From assembly GCF_032884065.1 (NCBI RefSeq), contig NC_088863.1, positions 48,187,238-48,251,237 of the forward strand: 64,000 nucleotides of DNA, given 5' to 3'. Under the pieces are notes generated by a model that made no database searches, was not told the DNA's origin, and saw only the letters and a program-made list of their open reading frames with translations. Source of the stretch: Artemia franciscana (taxonomy: Eukaryota; Arthropoda; Branchiopoda; Anostraca; Artemiidae). A program made the position numbers and the translations under genes. Shown in pieces: positions 12,105-22,159 of the stretch; position 1 is the first letter of the stretch, and the number at the start of each line of letters is the position of its first letter.

Positions 12105-12665
12105 AAAACAAATAAACAGGCAGTACTAGGAATCAAACCTGTACCCCATGGACAAAGGATTTCTTACTAAGAGTGCTTTCCACTTAGCCAAGAACATTAT
12201 TATGACCAGAGTAGAACAACTATTAAAAAAAAAAAATATTGAAAAAAAAACAAGATGGATTTACAGCCATTTTCACTAATCTTCAATACACATTGTATTT
12301 TACTTAGACAAGTTATTGTAAGGCAGGTGTCAACAAAGCTCTAGCAGGGATTGCTTTACTTAAGATGCAAACTAGCATGGTGAATACTTAGCTGGTAAAA
12401 ACCAAATACACTAGCAATGCCAGGAATTAAACCTGTACCCCTTGGACAAAGGATTCCCAAACCGGAGTGCCAACAACTTAGCAAGGAACACAAATGTGAC
12501 CAGAGAACTATTATTTGAAAAAAGAAATATTGAAAAAAACTCAATTCATGGTTGTTGCCATTTTCTCTACTGTCCCATAAACAATATATTTTATTTAGAC
12601 AAATTAGTTTTAAGACAGGTATCAACAAAACTCCATCAGGGATTGTATTTACTTAAGATACAACA
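12105..12665 (-). repeat. Tandemly duplicated tRNA-derived SINE, period about 295 bp
   Basis: Two head-to-tail copies, about 12105-12400 and 12400-12665. On the minus strand each copy starts with a tRNA-like part. In the first, TGGCTAAGTGG (12185-12195 region) fits the pol III A box and GGTTTGATTCC (about 12130-12140) fits the B box; the second has GGTTTAATTCC. The segment between the boxes is long enough for a tRNA with an extra arm (Ser/Leu type). It continues into a shared non-tRNA body containing a T-rich tract (A-rich on the plus strand), and TAAATACAATCCC / TAAAGCAATCCC near the distal end. The changes in the boxes mean it is unlikely to be a working tRNA. Confidence 0.7.
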
Positions 12666-13330
12666 AGCAATGTGATTGCATAGCTTTGTGATATTCTAAT
12701 CTTAAATAATGATAAAAAAGCAAATTTACATTTGCTATTTGTTTTCCAAACCATTTTAAGCAAAACCATTTGCAACAGCAATATGTCCATGGTTAGATTA
12801 GTGTCTATCCAAAATGCTTTACAACAGAAGGGACACATTTCTTGCAAAGCAAATACTCAGCTTTAATGCTATTCTGTGTCATCTCTAAAAAATTAAACTG
12901 TATCAGGTGTATTTTGACACAAGATACTTCTAAGACTTTTAGCAAGGGGGCAGGCATTTCTTCACAATTTATACAATGTGTAAAAGAGCACCAGGGGGTG
13001 AGATTGAAAAAAAAACTTTTAGGGATGGGTCTAAAGGCTAAAGTATGTTCTGAGAAGGTCTGCTTACATGGAGTACAAAGAAACTGTATCACAGCTTTCC
13101 TAAATCCACTTTATAAGGTTTTAAAGATATGCAAAGACATTTCCTAAATTTTGAAAAAAAATATTGATATGGCTTAAAATGCTACTCAAATAAAAGGAAT
13201 TGCATTTTAAGAGCTAAAGCCAGAGTAAAAGAAACTGATAATTAAAAATTAAGGTAAATCTTGTTTTGTCAAAATTTCAATAGTATAGGTATAGACCTTT
13301 TTAGTAAGCAATTATCTAAGACTTAGAAAT
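12666..13330. other. Unassigned sequence with a cysteine-containing minus-strand frame
   Basis: The minus strand is open for 95 codons at 12805-13092 and contains three CxxC pairs (CTPC, CINC, CKKC). A further frame at 12653-12847 starts MQEMCPFCC. The CxxC pairs could be remnants of a zinc-binding region of a transposase, but the spacing matches no family I recognise. I list it as unassigned. Confidence 0.2.
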
Positions 13331-13339
13331 CAGAAAAGG

Positions 13340-13565
13340 GTTGACATAGAAGCCTGGCAGTACCTTCCCCGAGTGTTTTTGCCCCTGGATTAATTACTGA
13401 GTTTCATTCTTGTAACCTATTCCCTTTCCAAGATAATGAAAATTAGCTAAACTAGAATTTTACGTATTTTTTGCTTTGGATTCATTACTGGAAGTTCTAT
13501 TTTCCTGACTTAACCCATTTCTAAGATAGCAAACAGTAGCCAAACTAGAGTTTGACCTGAAAATT
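13340..13565. repeat. Fold-back family C, two partial right arms
   Basis: Two successive diverged copies of the family C right arm. One runs about 13355-13465 (ATTACTGAGTTTCATTCTTG to CTAGAATTTTACG) and the next about 13475-13560 (TTCATTACTGGAAGTTCTAT to CTAGAGTTTGACC). No left arms are seen. This suggests truncated insertion or unequal exchange between copies. Confidence 0.55.
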
Positions 13566-14600
13566 TATCCACGGCCCTATAGGGTAAGGCTGAAATGTAA
13601 AGAGTTCTGACAAAGATGCAACACATCTTGAAGCATCTAGTAAGAAAAGTAATTGGATTAACAATGCTTTATAACCACTAGGGTCTTGCTTCATCAAGGT
13701 TTTATCTCTGAAGCCAAATTACCAAGCTAAGGTCAAGTCTAGGGCATCAAAAGGATGAAACAAAGATTTCCAAGTATCTACATAAGTTTTCAAAAGCATA
13801 TTCAAACTCTTGACTTCCTGTCTTAAGGCCTATGTGAATCAAATTTCAGGATATAACTCAACATTTATCCAAATAGCCCTAATACGAAAAAAAAAACAAA
13901 ATTAAACCTTACTTTTGCGTGGCTAGAATTCCATTTGTCAGCTTATAATTCTTATTTTATATAGACTTATTTATAGCCTACGAATTCTTCTTTTCGAAAT
14001 CTACGCCTGAAAAGGTCAACCAACAATTATGAATGGTAGAACCCTACGGTTAAAAACAATGACAGTTCTGGTTAAATTAGAGTTCAACCAGTCAATTGTT
14101 TCACGCAAAATCACTTTTCATGACAACCTGGTTTGTCACTGTTTCACGCGAAAACAGCGGTTGAACTCAACCACACCGAGTGGTTGAGCTCAAACAGTCT
14201 CTTTGGTTGACGCGAAAAAAGGCCTATATAATGATCTGCTGCCAAATTTGGGTTTCATTTGAACATTGAATTCAAAATACAAACAAAAGAAAATTCTCAT
14301 GTGAAAGCTCAAGTTTTTGAAGTTTCAACGCTCTCACGTTTTTTGGCTATGATAATATGTTTTTTGACAATTTTGAAGCCCTGTTCCAGCTTCACAATAG
14401 TTTTCATCACCAGAAATTTCCGTTTTTCCATAGTAAAGCATGGTTTCATATCTAAAGGGTTTGTTGTCAATGATAACTAGAGAAATTAGTTCTTAGGCCT
14501 ATATAAATTTTGACTATTTTCCTTACATTTATGCTAATGAATTTCCTAGGCTACTGCTTAACAGCAGTTAAATGAAATGTTCGCTAGGCTACCCTTAACT
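13566..14600. other. Right end of the 6-kb element and flank, non-coding
   Basis: Contains the right subterminal zone (about 14050-14225), rich in GGTTGAGCTC, GGTTGAACTC and TTTCACGCGAAAA motifs. Beyond 14230 a 73-codon plus-strand frame (14259-14480) is open, but it has no recognisable feature and is not called. Confidence 0.4.
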
Positions 14601-15278
14601 AGATCAGTTAAATTTTAAATGTGCTGCTTTGTAAAGGGTTTAGAGTAGGAAATCAAACTTTCATTGACTTTTTGCTATCTCAGAAAGGGTTTAGGTTAGG
14701 AAAATGAAACTTTCAGGGATGAATCTACAGAGTAAAGCATGTCCCAGGAAGGTGTTTAGGGTACCTACCTCCACTCCTTCTCCCTCTAGAGGGCCCTGAA
14801 ATATGCCTACATGACAGGCCCTTACCTATTGAAATTTTGACAAAACATCATTTTGCCTTAAATTTCAGTTACTAGTTGCTTTTTCTCTGCCTTTAGCTCT
14901 GAAAATGTAATTCCTGTTATTTGAGTAGAATTTTGAGCCATATTAATGTTTTTTTTTTCAAAATTTATGAAATGTATCTGTATATCTTTAAAACCTTATT
15001 AAATAGAATTAAGCAAAGTTATGAAGCTGAAAACAATTTTGTTGTACTTCAATTAAGCTGAAGATATAATATTCAAGGTTTCACTTTTATAACACACATA
15101 TTTTTAAGGTCATCAAAGATCAGGGCTCTCTAGAGGGAGAAGGAGCAGAGGTAGTTGCTTCAAAATACCTTCCCAGGACATACTTTAGTCTGTAGATTCA
15201 TCCCTGAAAGTTTCATTCTCCTAACCTAAACCCTTTCTGAGATAGCAAAAAGTCAATTAACCAGAATTTTACCAAATC
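14600..15278. repeat. Fold-back element, family C, copy 2 (best preserved)
   Basis: The left arm at about 14660-14800 and right arm at about 15120-15262 are inverse complements: TTTTTGCTATCTCAGAAAGG pairs with CTTTCTGAGATAGCAAAAAG, AATGAAACTTTCAGGGATGA with TCATCCCTGAAAGTTTCATT, and CTCCTTCTCCCTCTAGAG with CTCTAGAGGGAGAAGGAG. The centre (about 14850-15100) is single-copy relative to the arms. A partial extra left-arm-like segment precedes it near 14630. Structurally it is a MITE-like or fold-back element with arms of about 140 bp and no gene. Confidence 0.75.
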
Positions 15279-15309
15279 TAGGGCTAAAAATGTACTTTGG
15301 TAAGGTATT

Positions 15310-15865
15310 GTCAAGTTACCAGTACAGGTAAATGTATTGCAGTTCATATAATTGACTTACCAATAAAGTGAATTTGCCACTTGATGCCTTTTTTATGCTT
15401 GTTATAAATGTAATAATTGCTGCTATCACAAATTCAAATTTAAGCACTTTTTGACCTGATATAACTATAAATAATTTTGGCACTGAGAAAATGTAGAATT
15501 ATTTTGTTGAAAACAGTTCTTAGTAAATATAGTATTATTTTATTGAAAACAACCAATAACTAATACTTTCATTAAAAAATCATCATTTTTTAGAGCTCAA
15601 AAAGTGCTTAAATTTGAATTTGCAATTGGAGCAAGTATTATATTTGTAAAGAGCATTAAAATAAGGCATTGAGCAGCATGTTCAAAGTTTTAAACCAATG
15701 TTTTTAGCTCTTTATACCCCATATTTGGTCATTTATAAGAGCTCAAATGTGCTTAAATTTGAATTTGCAATAGAAGGGATTATTATGCTTGTAAAGAGCA
15801 TAAAAAATTTATCAAGTGGTATGCTCACTTTATTGTTAAGTCAATTGCATAAACTGTGATACATT
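15310..15865. repeat. Inverted-repeat element with duplicated right arm (family D)
   Basis: The left arm at about 15325-15455 runs through AATGTATTGCAGTTCATATA and AATTCAAATTTAAGCAC. The right arm at about 15735-15865 is its diverged inverse complement: GTGCTTAAATTTGAATTTGC, then ATTGCATAAACTGTGATACA. A second partial right arm lies at about 15595-15690, also starting with GTGCTTAAATTTGAATTTGC. A centre motif, AAACCAATGTTTTTAGCTC (about 15694-15712), recurs inverted near 30885-30905, so this is an interspersed family. It sits between two family C copies. Confidence 0.65.
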
Positions 15866-15879
15866 TGCCCTATTTTCAA

Positions 15880-16375
15880 CCCTCTTCTGATTTCGAAGTC
15901 TTAGGAATTAGCCTGTTTGACAAGTCTATGCCTTTGGAATTTTGCAAAACATCATTACATGTTAGTTTTCAGTTTCTTTTACTCTGATTTTGGCTTTGAA
16001 AATGTCATTTCTATTATTGAGTAGAATTTTAAGCCATAGATTAGGCCTAACCAAGGACTATATTTTTCAAATTTAGGAAATGTATTTGTAGATCTTTTAA
16101 ATGTTATAAATTAGGATTAAGCATAGCTGTAAAGCTGAAAATTCCTTCTTTGAACTTTTTTAAAGCAGAAGATATATTTGCAAAGTTTCACTTTAAAAGA
16201 AAAGTTTAATGGCCATCAAAGGTAAATTCTCTTTAGAAGAAGAATTAAAGTCTGGTACTTAGAAGTACTTCTCCATGTCATACTTTAGTCATTAGAAAGC
16301 TTCTTTTTCCTGACCTAACCCCTTTCCAAGATGGCAAGAAGTCTTACTAACTTGTCTATAATTCTACCAATCAAT
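15880..16375. repeat. Fold-back family C, 5'-truncated copy
   Basis: Begins in the part of family C corresponding to the left-centre of copy 2 (TGCAAAACATCATTA), continues through TTTTGGCTTTGAAAATGTCA and TTGAGTAGAATTTTAAGCCA, and ends in a right arm (TTCTTTTTCCTGACCTAACC, AGATGGCAAGAAGTC). The left arm is absent, possibly displaced by the family D element just before it. Confidence 0.6.
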
Positions 16376-16799
16376 CTTTAAAGTTTACCAGTTTAGTAGC
16401 CTAGTGCCACTTGTACTCAAACAGTTACTGTAAACTCTTACATTACCTAGAAATTAGATTTTTTGCCCAGAAATTTGTTTAAATTTTCTTAACAAGAAAC
16501 TGATTAGCCTAGCTTGAATATTTTACCCATGCTATAAACATTTTTCATGCACAACTATTTTAAATACACTGGTGGCTAAGGTTTTTAGACACATTTAAAG
16601 GTTAAGCCAAATCTTGGAAAACAGCATATGGTCCAATTGTGTGCATGATATTGAAGGTTGAGAAATCTAATTTGGTTTACAATGCTGGATCATTGTAGTC
16701 ACTGGTCCTTTACCTATCAAGCATAAAATACCACCACTTACTCTTATATGGAAAGCACCTTAAGGTCAAACAAAAGACTATTCTTTTTTCTCTGATTAT
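16376..16799. other. Non-coding spacer / possible LINE 3' untranslated end
   Basis: No gene. If the LINE to the right keeps an untranslated 3' end, part of it lies here, because the LINE runs on the minus strand. I could not locate the exact LINE end, target duplication or terminal simple repeat. Confidence 0.3.
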
Positions 16800-16877
16800 C
16801 CTATAGAGATTGACATTAACTCCCCTCTTGCTGTTCAGCCTAGAGGATGTTCTATGGCAAGTTCCTGAAACTGTAAT

Positions 16878-17312
16878 TCAAATGTCTTTTAATCTTGCAA
16901 TTCTTGTGAGAAACTGTATGACAAGACTAACTATCATACAATTTTCTTCTTCACTATCAAATCCTCCTAATAACATATATAGGCTCTGCTGCACTTTCTT
17001 CTGTGTGAAAAATTTCGTAATTTCATGTCTCTCTTTTTCACTTTCACAGCACATTATCATCAAGTGCTCTATAGTTTCTGATGCATCACACTTAAGACAT
17101 TCCCCACTCTGCCCCAAAAATTTTGCTTTGTAACAGCCAACTCCAGCATGGTGTGATTGGAGTTGAAACAGTTTCTTTGCTTCATATCTAGTGAGTTCTT
17201 TATACACCTTTGTTTCTATATTTCTCTGTTTTTTCATTGTCACAAAAAGATTCCCAGTAAAATCTCTATTCATTTTAAAACACTGACAATCAATCACTTT
17301 ATCAAATATCAT
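16878..17312 (-). pseudogene. LINE ORF2 C-terminal tail, zinc-finger-like
   Basis: An open frame of 144 codons. It carries LFQLQSHHAGVGCYKAKF (about 49-66) followed by CLKCDASETIEHLMIMCCES (about 73-92). This is the typical end of I/R1/Jockey ORF2 proteins: an L(R/Q)xGHxxxxxYxxxF segment and then CxxCxxxETxxHxxxxC, a CCHC-type zinc-binding motif downstream of RNase H. It is separated from the RNase H frame by a stop and a frame change near 17312-17319. Confidence 0.8.
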
Positions 17313-17318
17313 AACTTT

Positions 17319-17985
17319 TTAATGAGTGTACATGTCCGTTACAAGTGTTCCTGACTCAACTGTGGATTTGGCCTTCAAATCTGCTATTTCATTTCCAGAG
17401 ATCCCAATGTGGGCAGGAATCCACTCAATAACTACTTTTTTCTTTTTTAATATGTCTTGTAGTTTAATGTAATATATAAGGACATCTCTATTTGGTTTTG
17501 CCATAGTATTAGCATTTACAACTGCTTGAATAGCACTTTTTGAATCAGAGCAATTGATTGCCTTGTCTTCTTCAACAGATTCCTCAATAAACTCCAGCAC
17601 CTTCTTAAAGGCTTAAACTTCTGCCAGTAATACACTGCTCTCTTGAGGTAATTTAAATTTTTTGGACACATTTTTGAAAGGGCACCAAAATGCTGCTCCT
17701 ACATGCTTCGTTCATCATGCCAAGTCTGCTGGAGCGTCTTGGCCCATATTGAATTCTAATCTTGAACTGATCCTGTTTTCCTCCCATGGTGGAGGGACAC
17801 CTATTTCACCAACTCTTAACATTTTGGAAAGTACTATATCAATTTCATAACTTCTACAAATTTCTAAGGCTGCTTCAAGACAATTGGATTGATTTCTTGC
17901 TTTAGATATGTTGGCAGTTGCTTGGTGAACAGGTTTGATGATTTTTGACTTAACTGGATGGTTATTTTCTAAAAACCAAATCATC
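17319..17985 (-). pseudogene. LINE ORF2 RNase H domain with preceding linker
   Basis: RNase H degrades the RNA strand of the RNA:DNA hybrid during retrotransposition. The segment 17600-17319 shows CSDSKSAIQAV (DSxSA box) and VIEWIPAHIGISGNEIADLK (WxPxHxGIxGNExAD box), which keeps the later catalytic Asp and His. Upstream, after one in-frame stop near 17613-17615, the SSVLLAEV box is readable, where the family normally has a catalytic Glu context (AEAxA). The frame at 17984-17715 holds the linker with PPPWEENRISSRL, typical between RT and RNase H. The in-frame stop and at least one shift make it inactive. Confidence 0.85.
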
Positions 17986-18031
17986 TGTACATATTTTAAA
18001 AATCTGATCTTTCTTCATGTTTCCAGGTCTG

Positions 18032-19470
18032 CTAGACCACTTTCTGATAGAAAAAACTAACAGGTTTTGTTTTTCTTGCTCCAAATGCAATTTTTATGGC
18101 TGAGTTTTGAATTACATCTAATCTTGCAATGGTTGAATGACAAGCTGTGCCATAAATTGTTGAGCTATACTCCATTTTAGGCAATACATATTTGATATAA
18201 TACTGGATCAAAAGTTCTGCTAATAATCGAGCCATATAGGCCAAACTCCTCATAACATTGAATCTTTTCAAACATGTTGATTTAAGATACATCACATGGG
18301 GTTTCCAGGTAAATTTATTGTAAACCACTACACCTGGTATTTTTGCTTTGCTAACATATTCAACTGGGTGGCCACTTAAGTACAGATCTGGAAGGGTTCC
18401 AATTCTTTTCCTAGTGAGAACAATTGCCTTCGTCTTTGTGGCAGAAAACTTTAAGTTAGCTTCTTTGGGCCATTTTCTAATTTTGCAATGACCTGGGTTA
18501 TTAGGGTCTTCATATGGTAGGTGTCAAATGCCATGACCCATGCAGTATTGTCATCTGCAAAAATAGCTCCTCCATCATCCTTCATGTTGATAGGAATATC
18601 ATATGATCCTATGTTGTATATGTCAGGTCCCAGTGCTGATCCTTGAGGGATTCCTCTTTCAGGAAACACTGTTATATCTGAAATTGTTCCACCAACTCGC
18701 ACTTTAACTTTTCTTCCTATTAAATAATCATTTAAAAATGCTAATATTTGGCCTTTTATGTCAGCTGTTACTAGGCCTCCAACCATTTTTCTGTGAAGCA
18801 TATTATCAAAAGCACCTTCAATGTCAATTAAAATCGCTGCTAAAATCCACACATTTAGCAAAGCATATAATTCCCCCTGTTTGAGGCACATAAGAATATA
18901 TTCTGCACTTCTATTTTTTCTGAAATTACACTGAATATCTATAAAAAATTTCTTCTGTTGTATCACAGCTTCCAGTCTCTTCTGCACCGTCTTTACCATA
19001 ACTTTCCCCAAAACAGGGAGATGGGTAATGTGTCTATAGTTTTCAATCTTTGATAGGTCTTTGCCAGGCTTTGGTAGCATTACTGCTTCACCATACTTCC
19101 AAATATCAGGAAATTTTCCCTCCCTCCATACACCATTAATTAATTTCAGCAATACATTGATCCACAATTTGGGGAGTGACTTCACAAACTGTGGCAAAAT
19201 TTCGTCTGGTCTAGGAGATGTATCAGGAAGCTTATTTATTACATTCATTAATTCCTGTTCAATGAATGGTCTATTGTATGGTTTGTCTTGTGTTCCAAGG
19301 TCACTTACTTTTGTGTCCATATTGGTCTTCTTCTGTATATCTGGATCTCCCCAGCCGATTGTAGAGCTCATGAATTTGGCAGCTGCATCAGCTTTTTGAT
19401 CATCAGTCACAAGAACCTTATTATCAGATGCAATAGGTGGGTTGCTCTGGCTTGAAGTTGCACTGTTCAT
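18032..19470 (-). pseudogene. LINE ORF2 reverse transcriptase
   Basis: The frame 19470-18451 (339 codons) spans most of the RT. In order it carries RPDEILPQFVKSLP, a block 1-like NYRHITHLPVLGKVMVKTVQ, IDIEGAFDNMLHRKM (first catalytic Asp), GIPQGSALGPDIYNI and IFADDNTAWVMAF (FADD catalytic box, usually YADD/FADD). After a shift, 18328-18032 gives the thumb region (FTWKPHVMYLKS to MEYSSTIYGTACHSTIARL), as in I/R1 elements. The catalytic residues are intact even though the ORF is broken, so decay is recent in evolutionary terms. Confidence 0.92.
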
Positions 19471-19963
19471 AAACTCACATACTTTGGATGTTGGTTTTCA
19501 AAAGTCAAGTTTGTTTATAAAGTTATTCCATGATTTTTTCTTGGCTTCAAGTACTTTTTTTTTAAATGTAGCATTAGCTCTGTTCTTTTCAATAAGGTTA
19601 TGAAGATTCTCACCAGATTATATATTCTCTTTTCCAATGAATTCTCTGTTGGCTTTCAAGCAATCTTCATTCCACCAGATACAACCTTGGTGATGGCTGA
19701 TTTCTCTATATGGTACAATAGTTTTGGCTATTTATATCAATTTTTTTCTTGAAATATTTCGACTTTCCTAGATAATTCTACTTCTTCCTCTGTTAGTGAT
19801 TTCACGTCAAACTTGTCCAGTGCTTCTCTGAGTATATACCAGTTAAAATTTTTAATTTTGAGTCCCCTTCTCGTATTACCTTTTGGCAGGACCTCTTCAT
19901 TAATAGTGCACAATATGGGGTTGTGATCACTGGCCAGTTTACTTTCAGCATCACATTTTATGT
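19471..19963 (-). pseudogene. LINE ORF2 linker between endonuclease and RT
   Basis: Readable in short pieces on the minus strand: ASDHNPILCTINEE (the SDHxPI motif that ends the endonuclease domain), then a WWNEDC-like block and KKKVLEAKKKSWNNFINKL, as in Jockey/I ORF2 linkers. At least three stops and frame changes occur here. The endonuclease histidine of SDH is preserved. Confidence 0.75.
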
Positions 19964-20596
19964 TTAATTTGATATAAGTCTAGGATTGCATAATAGTAAA
20001 TCAATTGTTGCTGTCTCTCCAGTCAGGGGATTAACTCTAGTTGGCTTCCCATCTGGTGTTGCCAAGCATATTGGGTTATGTATTAAACAGTTTTCTAAAC
20101 TTGTTCCAGAACTATTTACATTTCTACACTTGCACCAAGATTTACTATGTGCATTCGTATCATCCAATATTATCATGTCCTCTGCAACTGGTATCATTTT
20201 AATAATTTCATCTATCCTTTCTCCCAACAGTCCATTATTTCCAGATGGGTTATATACACATATAATATTCATTTTCTTTTCATTTTTTAAAAACAGTTTA
20301 ATTCCAACTACTTCCACTTCATTATCAATTGATTGCTGGCTTGCTAAGTCCATTTTTTCATAATGAATATGACTTCTTATTCCAATCATAACTCCACCTT
20401 TTCTTTCTTTTATTATATCATTTCTCAAGACGTTCAAACCTTTGCAGGGGCTCATGATATTTGGTTTTAGCCAAGTTTCTTGAATACAAGAAATATCAAT
20501 GTCTTTTCTGTCACAATATTGAAGCAGTAATTCCCTTTTCTCTCTCATGATTGAACATGCATTCCAGGATAATATTGTGAGCTGCATTAAGGACAT
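19964..20596 (-). pseudogene. LINE ORF2 apurinic-type endonuclease
   Basis: 210-codon frame. It begins MSLMQLTILSWNACSI, where the WNA/WNxxxI box contains the metal-binding Asn, followed by ISCIQETWLKP with the catalytic Glu (IQET). Later boxes are GGVMIGIRS, NIICVYNPSGN and MIILDDTNAHSKSWC. In active relatives the last box is normally (I)GDFNAHHxxW; here it reads LDDTNAH, so the Gly and Phe are changed although D and N are retained. The domain nicks target DNA to prime reverse transcription. It overlaps the end of ORF1 by 86 nt (20511-20596), as is common for the ORF1/ORF2 junction in this clade. Confidence 0.9.
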
Positions 20597-21757
20597 GTTC
20601 TGTTTTCCAAGGTGCTACTTGTTTCCACACCAGTTTTTCAAACTTCATTTGCTCAACCAATTCACACAGTTTATCTACCTTTTCATTCAATGGCAAGTTT
20701 TCAATACTCAGCATTCCTGGGGTTATAAGCATCCCAATCACTAACTTCTTTGCCGTCATTTGTTGTAACTCTGCTGCAGTGTTACTGATTATTCTTTTCT
20801 CAGGATTCAGGATATTCTGGACTGCATGAGCATAACTTCTAAATGTTGTCCTAGCTCTTTTAAATCCCATGCCATACTTTTCTGCCACTTCTAGCACATG
20901 TTGATTCTCTCTTCTTACTGGGCATACTGATGAAGTGGATGAATGGTTTTGTTTACAATTGACGCACCTGTATCTGCTGGTATGCTCATCTACACTCTCC
21001 TGTTTCAGATGGTAATCACTGCTCTGATGATTTTGAGCACATCTGAGGCAGATCTCCTTTGATTTACAGTATTTCTGAAGATGCCCATATTTCTGGCATT
21101 TGTATGCACTGCATCACCTTCCTATAGTAGGATAAAACATCTCTGTTTCTACTGCAGCACTACACACTCGCTGGGGTAATAATTGATTCTAAAACCTCCA
21201 TTACTGACAGGCTGTCTTCAAGCTTTTTAGATCCCAGTAACCTCTGCATCCTGATCACTTCTTTTACAGACACAGCAAATTGGATACTTTCCTCAATTTG
21301 TTCAATTGATAAATATAAAGGGATTCCTTTCATCACACCTCTTGATACATGTTCTTTCCTTAAAACTGTTACTTCTATGTTATTCACAGTTTTGATTTCC
21401 AATGCTGATTTCATCCCACTCATCTTTTAAATGCAAGTAAATAGTGTCCCCTTCACGATTTATTTCAAACTCAAATCTGCCACTAATTTTTTCCTTGAAA
21501 ACCATGCAAAGCTTGTATTCATTTGAAAACTTGGCATTTATATCAACTGCTTTGATTACAACACTTTCGTGTATCATTTCCTTTTCAGGTATGTCCAATA
21601 CTGGGATCTGGAAATTTGAAATATTTCTCCTATCTTTTGCAAGTGACAGGCCTTTGGCCTTCTGGTCTGGTCTCTGGTGAACAAATTGTCTCTTTGGTGC
21701 TCCCCTTTCAATCTGAACACTTTTGTTACTAATAGGTGAGGTCACTCTCCTTTTCAA
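20511..21757 (-). pseudogene. LINE ORF1 (gag-like, CCHC zinc knuckles)
   Basis: Nucleic-acid-binding protein of the retrotransposon, in three pieces. 21757-21380 and 21423-21160 encode the basic N-terminus and an RNA-binding-like region (LRKEHVSRGVMKGIPLYLS; such gags usually have RGVI.GIP). About 21120-20900 encodes the knuckles: CQKYGHLQKYC (CxxxxGHxxxxC), CLRCAQNHQSSDYH, CVNCKQNHSSTSSVC. 20897-20511 encodes the C-terminus. Frame changes occur near 21400 and 21130. The knuckle order and spacing are typical of I and Jockey gags. Confidence 0.85.
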
Positions 21758-21790
21758 GTTATTCTCTTTTCCTCTTGAGAATAGTCATTC

Positions 21791-22020
21791 CACTACTCTT
21801 GGATTTACCATAGCCATATGATCGGATTCAAAGTTTGTGTCAGGTGGAGAATGGTCAATACCATCTAACTCACATTCTTCCACTTCCAGTCCATTATATC
21901 TGTTACTCACTGTGCAAGATTACTGTGCCTGGTTCAGCACTGGTGCTTGATTACTGTACACTTGTTATCCATATAGTTGTGGCATAACTTGGCCTGATTC
22001 AAGTCCATCATTTGTGTTAT
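21791..22020 (-). other. Possible LINE 5' region or upstream gag piece
   Basis: Between the I-type ORF1 and the next LINE fragment. It contains repeated TCACTGT and CCATTATAT-like words and no clear domain. It probably belongs to the 5' end of the I-type LINE, but there is no direct evidence. Confidence 0.3.
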
Positions 22021-22159
22021 TCACTGTATACATATACTGCTATGATGGGTTGGAAGTTGGGGTGTATACTTGTCCATAAACACTTGGTACAACTGCCGGA
22101 AAGATGACTTTTTGCATACCACTAGGCACATTCCACTGCATTTGCAGCATCTGTGGTCC

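Larger units (their letters stand above)
8247..14225. mobile_element. 6-kb segment bounded by inverted terminal repeats
   Basis: The left end reads AGGCCTTTTTTCGCGTCAAC from 8247. The right end, ending at 14225, is its exact inverse complement, and the match continues a few more bases. Both junctions are flanked by ATAT (8243-8246 and 14226-14229); because ATAT is palindromic, the true duplication could be ATAT, AT or TA. Inside both ends lies a 100-170 bp subterminal zone rich in GGTTTAACC, GGTTGAGCTC and TTTCGCG(T/A)-type motifs in both orientations. Such clustered subterminal motifs usually bind transposase. No transposase domain was recognised in the interior, which instead holds fold-back elements and a duplicated SINE. 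It is probably a large non-autonomous DNA transposon that has picked up other elements. Superfamily not assigned. Confidence 0.7.
16800..21790 (-). mobile_element. Near full-length I-clade non-LTR retrotransposon, decayed
   Basis: Five domains lie in the standard order on the minus strand: ORF1 with CCHC zinc knuckles (21757-20511), apurinic-type endonuclease (20596-19964), reverse transcriptase (about 19470-18030), RNase H (about 17985-17319) and a cysteine-containing C-terminal tail (17312-16878). RNase H after the RT, together with a CCHC ORF1, places it in the I group in the broad sense (I/Ingi/LOA-type). ORF1 and ORF2 overlap in different frames. Several frameshifts and stops break the ORFs, so it cannot now be active, but almost every domain is still readable, pointing to a moderately young copy. 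Outer limits are approximate. Confidence 0.9.

Noticed and set aside
12805..13092. Zinc-finger gene on the minus strand
   Set aside because: CxxC pairs are present, but spacing fits no known finger and there are no paired histidines in register.
8247..14225. Maverick/Polinton element, because the ends begin AG
   Set aside because: Far too short, no polymerase or integrase coding, and no 6-bp target duplication (TGATAT against ATATAA).
18000..20600. Plus-strand frames at 19061-19399, 19986-20363 and 20547-20744
   Set aside because: Antisense shadows of the minus-strand LINE ORFs, where the domain motifs are clear.
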